Assembly (NCBI GenBank): GCA_020026285.1
Contig: JAHHQS010000022.1
Coordinates: forward strand, 1-36,029
Direction of reading: 5' to 3'
Length of the DNA stretch: 36,029 nt
DNA from: Parabacteroides sp.
GTDB taxonomy: Bacteria > Bacteroidota > Bacteroidia > Bacteroidales > Tannerellaceae
Part shown: positions 33,901 to 36,029 of the stretch, in pieces
Layout: every line of letters begins with the position of its first letter
How positions within the stretch are numbered: the stretch's first letter is position 1
Position numbers and translations under genes: made by a program
The notes under the pieces: model-generated
Databases searched by the model: none
What the model was told of the DNA's origin: nothing
Seen by the model: the letters and a program-made list of their open reading frames with translations, nothing else

Positions 33901-33946
33901 GGACCGATAAACAAATCGGTTTATCTCCGGATTTGTTTATCGGTCC
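33901..33946 (-). terminator. 17-bp perfect-stem terminator of the outer-membrane protein gene
   Basis: GGACCGATAAACAAATC (33901-33917) pairs perfectly with 33930-33946 around a 12-base loop. On the minus strand ACTTATTTTTAG follows. Within the loop, GTTTATC (33919-33925) can alternatively pair with GATAAAC (33906-33912), giving a competing smaller hairpin. Confidence 0.82.
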
Positions 33947-33971
33947 AGCTCTTTATCTCTTGAATAAGATA

Positions 33972-34553
33972 TTACAACAAAATGGCTGCAGAAATCATCC
34001 AACCACGATTCTGACCATTCAAGTCCATTTGTTTAACACTGTAATTGTCTGTCAGTCCTAATTGATAAACCACACCAATCTGTAGATGTTTGATAAGTTC
34101 AACACCAGCTCCGATATTAAGACCGGCACTGAAGCTTTTTGTCTTGATTTCATCTTTAATAACCTGCCAGACTTTTCCTCCACCTAAACGGAAATCTATA
34201 TAAGGACCCGCTGCTACAAATAATTTTACAACAGGGATACCTATCTTCCATTTCAAGTTAACCGGAACAAGCAAGTTATCTGATTTCAGTTTGGTTGTTC
34301 CTATTTCTGTTCCTGTCTGGGAATAAAGGATTGCTGCATCAAGACCTAACCCAACAACAGGTGCCATGTATTCAATCATCGGACCTACATGGAAACCTGT
34401 CAGATTACTTTTAGAAAAAGCTTCTTTCGGAAGATCGGAGATATGTACATTCGAAATATTGGCACCACCTTTAATACCCCATTTGAATTGTGCTTGTGCA
34501 GGAATAGACAACAAAGCAACAAAAGCAAAAATTAACAAAAATGCTCTCTTCAT
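33972..34553 (-). CDS. small outer-membrane beta-barrel protein (PorT-like/porin family)
   Basis: A 193-aa outer-membrane protein. Signal peptide 1-22 ends AQA-Q. The mature part starts FKWGIKGGANISNV, the typical opening of the Bacteroidota outer-membrane beta-barrel family, followed by alternating strands such as GLGLDAAILYSQTG, LLVPVNLKWKI and LFVAAGPYIDFRLGG; length suits an 8-strand barrel. The last residues (MISAAILL) lack the aromatic C-terminus favoured by proteobacterial barrels, which is common in this phylum. Function is unknown. It has its own promoter and strong terminator. Confidence 0.87.
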   Translation of the reverse strand: MKRAFLLIFAFVALLSIPAQAQFKWGIKGGANISNVHISDLPKEAFSKSNLTGFHVGPMIEYMAPVVGLGLDAAILYSQTGTEIGTTKLKSDNLLVPVNLKWKIGIPVVKLFVAAGPYIDFRLGGGKVWQVIKDEIKTKSFSAGLNIGAGVELIKHLQIGVVYQLGLTDNYSVKQMDLNGQNRGWMISAAILL

Positions 34554-34587
34554 ATCGTTTAAATTTGAAATTTATATGACTTGGAGG

Positions 34588-34618
34588 CAAAAATAAATTA
34601 TTAGCCGAATATCTGAAA
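34588..34618 (-). promoter_or_regulatory. promoter of the outer-membrane barrel gene
   Basis: On the minus strand TTTC (34615-34618), a 19-bp spacer and TATTTTTG (34588-34595) make a good two-part promoter, the same pattern as at tRNA-Thr. A weak TTTAGT/ACTAAA dyad at 34647-34660 followed by T-rich sequence may end transcription from the nuclease gene upstream. Confidence 0.55.
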
Positions 34619-34673
34619 ATTTTTTTTGAAAAAATCTCTTTAGATATTTAGTACACTAAAATTTTTACGAATA

Positions 34674-35795
34674 TTAAATCAGAATTTCGTTATTTAAATT
34701 ATCCAGCCATTCAGGAAGTTGATCCACATGATATTTCCGTTCGGCCGATGAGGCGGGAGCAAAGATGTTTATCTGAAGATCTTCGCATTTTTCAATGATA
34801 TCCGGTTCTACCGGATGGAAACTTGCCAGAACGGCATGAGATATATCTCCTCCGTAAGTCTCTCTGACTGCATCAATTTTGTATATGTCATTTTGAGTTA
34901 CTCTGCCAGACTTGCATTCTATGAAAATCATTTCCTGATGATTGTTCAACAGGACATCAACTTCATTCTTTGTCTTTTTCTCTGGGTCGTCATTTAATAA
35001 AAATACAACACTTTGCCATACTTGCGGCGAATCATTCTGTTGCAGACTCCATTTATAAACTTGTTCTGCGACCAAAGTTTCCCACCATCTTCCTTCAAAA
35101 TAAAGCAGACAGCCGTCCTGGAATCCCAGTTTTAGTAATATCTCATTTCTACGGGAGATAACCAGACGACCGTTACGTTGTTTGAAACACAGTTTGTCGG
35201 GAAACTGATGATAAGCCGGCAGTCTGTCTATTTTCCTTTTACAGAACAGCGAGAAGAAACGCTGGATTTCGGTATGTTCATGATGATATGTTTCAATGAA
35301 GTTTCGAATTCTGATGGACATGTTGATATTCTCTTTCTTCAGATTCTTGCAATCAAGATAAGTTTCTATTTCGTTTCCATATAGCTGGATAAACTCTTCG
35401 TTACTCAAAGAACTTTTGAGATCTTTTTTCTTGAAAGTGCATAGATCAATCAGCTCCCCTTGTTGGGAAAGATAAAAACTCAAAGCTCCCTTTTCCTGTG
35501 CTACCCGGAACGCTGAAAAAGCCATAATCTTGGTCCCTTCCGATAAGTTATAGGCAAACTCCCCTTTGAAGGTATCATGAATCTTCCGGCAGGTTTTAAT
35601 AACACTTTCTCCATCGAATGGTTCTACCAAATATATTCTTCGCTGAATGCTTTGTGGAAGAAGGGGAAACATTTGTTCAGGGAATTCAATTGTTTCATCG
35701 GTGCAGAGTAAATGGATGTAATCCGGACCGAATTCTTTTATACCTTGATAAACGGATGATATTTCTTTCCCAATTAGAATAATCTGATGTTTCAT
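34674..35795 (-). CDS. CARF-domain nuclease of the Card1/DUF1887 type
   Basis: Predicted cyclic-oligoadenylate-activated nuclease. The 373-aa product (ATG 35795) has an N-terminal CARF Rossmann domain with NLSEGTKIMAFSAFR (83-97), where EGTK corresponds to the ligand-binding GGTK-type motif; a linker or winged-helix region to about 235; and a C-terminal PD-(D/E)xK nuclease: WWETLVAEQVY (237-247), NEVDVLL with D280, then FIECKSGR with E293 and K295, and a QNDIYKID helix. All catalytic positions are intact. Characterised Card1 cleaves DNA and RNA when bound to cA4 in type III CRISPR immunity. No cas gene or CRISPR array is in the window. The in-frame start at 35933 is rejected, because it would add 46 residues reaching across the -7 box. 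It is the last gene in the window. Confidence 0.85.
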   Translation of the reverse strand: MKHQIILIGKEISSVYQGIKEFGPDYIHLLCTDETIEFPEQMFPLLPQSIQRRIYLVEPFDGESVIKTCRKIHDTFKGEFAYNLSEGTKIMAFSAFRVAQEKGALSFYLSQQGELIDLCTFKKKDLKSSLSNEEFIQLYGNEIETYLDCKNLKKENINMSIRIRNFIETYHHEHTEIQRFFSLFCKRKIDRLPAYHQFPDKLCFKQRNGRLVISRRNEILLKLGFQDGCLLYFEGRWWETLVAEQVYKWSLQQNDSPQVWQSVVFLLNDDPEKKTKNEVDVLLNNHQEMIFIECKSGRVTQNDIYKIDAVRETYGGDISHAVLASFHPVEPDIIEKCEDLQINIFAPASSAERKYHVDQLPEWLDNLNNEILI

Positions 35796-35840
35796 GTCGT
35801 TTCGTCTTGTTTTATTAGACTTCAATGGTTCTATATAGAA

Positions 35841-35848
35841 CAAAATTA
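35841..35848 (-). promoter_or_regulatory. -7 promoter box of the CARF nuclease
   Basis: CAAAATTA on the plus strand reads TAATTTTG on the minus strand, giving a leader of about 40 bases before the ATG at 35795. It supports that start over the one at 35933. Confidence 0.5.
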
Positions 35849-35877
35849 CGAAAATCTTTGAAAGAAACGATTGAAAA

Positions 35878-35958
35878 AAAGGCTTTGAGAAATGAAAAAA
35901 AGAATGTAATGTTTTTATGAAAAGCTTTGACATTTTTCATAAAAGCTTTGACGTTTTT
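35878..35958. repeat. 21-bp phased direct repeats upstream of the CARF-nuclease promoter
   Basis: AAAAGCTTTGACATTTTT (35920-35937) and AAAAGCTTTGACGTTTTT (35941-35958) differ at one of 18 positions and start 21 bp apart. A shortened copy AAAGGCTTTGA (35878-35888) lies in register exactly 42 bp before the first. Around copy 1, ATGAAAA and TTTTCAT form an inverted repeat. The array begins about 30 bp upstream of the -7 box, beyond the expected -33. The last 70 bases of the window contain no other recognised feature. Confidence 0.65.
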
Positions 35959-36029
35959 GTTTGCATCTTTTAAGATTGACCTTTACTGGAAATGGTTTAC
36001 AGTTTTTGATTAATTACTAATTGAGATTT

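Noticed and set aside
35796..35933. 46-residue N-terminal extension of the CARF nuclease
   Set aside because: It spans the -7 box and has Phe-rich low-complexity sequence; the CARF domain starts at MKHQIILIG.
35878..35958. Direct repeats next to a CARF protein as a CRISPR array
   Set aside because: The spacer would be 3 bases between two 18-bp copies, and the other copies are degenerate; no repeat-spacer structure with about 30-base spacers exists.

Overview
The window looks like a chromosomal stretch from an A+T-rich member of the Bacteroidales (phylum Bacteroidota); I cannot fix the genus. The evidence is the gene content (DUF4837 and DUF6340-type lipoproteins, a split LysO exporter, a DPP IV-lipA pair, SLC13/DASS transporter, PorT-like outer-membrane barrel), the scarcity of Shine-Dalgarno sequences, and many copies of the Bacteroidota sigma-70-type promoter core TAnnTTTG placed 0-70 bases before start codons. 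No insertion sequence, prophage, integrase, rRNA operon or CRISPR array was seen.

Layout. 1-8,250, plus strand: a secreted calcineurin-like phosphoesterase, mnmA (tRNA 2-thiolation), hisS, a GH30 lipoprotein, a Tat-exported sugar isomerase/epimerase-like TIM barrel, a DUF6340-like lipoprotein and an unknown acidic protein. 8,278-8,350 is tRNA-Thr(CGT). 8,611-15,456, plus strand: a DASS anion symporter, a DUF6078-like Cys-motif protein, a three-unit 22-bp dyad array, DPP IV followed 2 bases later by lipA, and a six-helix membrane protein carrying a degenerate Nudix-like domain. 15,457-24,091: a YfcE-type phosphoesterase (minus), ppk1 with a downstream membrane/coiled-coil/HTH protein, a DUF4837 lipoprotein convergent with an RsmF-type rRNA methyltransferase, then an RsmI-like methylase, a WbpD-like acetyltransferase and a secreted C1 aminopeptidase. 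24,361-36,029, mostly minus: kdtA, gltX, the PgpH-like c-di-AMP phosphodiesterase (plus), split lysO, a possible 37-codon small ORF (plus), a low-molecular-weight tyrosine phosphatase with priA, a small outer-membrane barrel, and finally a CARF-nuclease of the Card1 (DUF1887) type.

Most of this is housekeeping: tRNA and rRNA maturation, aminoacylation, lipoate, Kdo/LPS core, replication restart, polyphosphate and c-di-AMP turnover. The points of most interest are (i) the orphan Card1-like nuclease with 21-bp phased direct repeats before its promoter, (ii) the membrane pseudo-Nudix protein, (iii) the three 22-bp tandem dyads before DPP IV, (iv) back-to-back divergent -7 boxes at three gene pairs, one of which may drive an unannotated 37-aa membrane peptide, and (v) a membrane-tethered HTH protein behind ppk1. 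All promoter and terminator calls are by eye; all functions are by motif recognition, without database searches.
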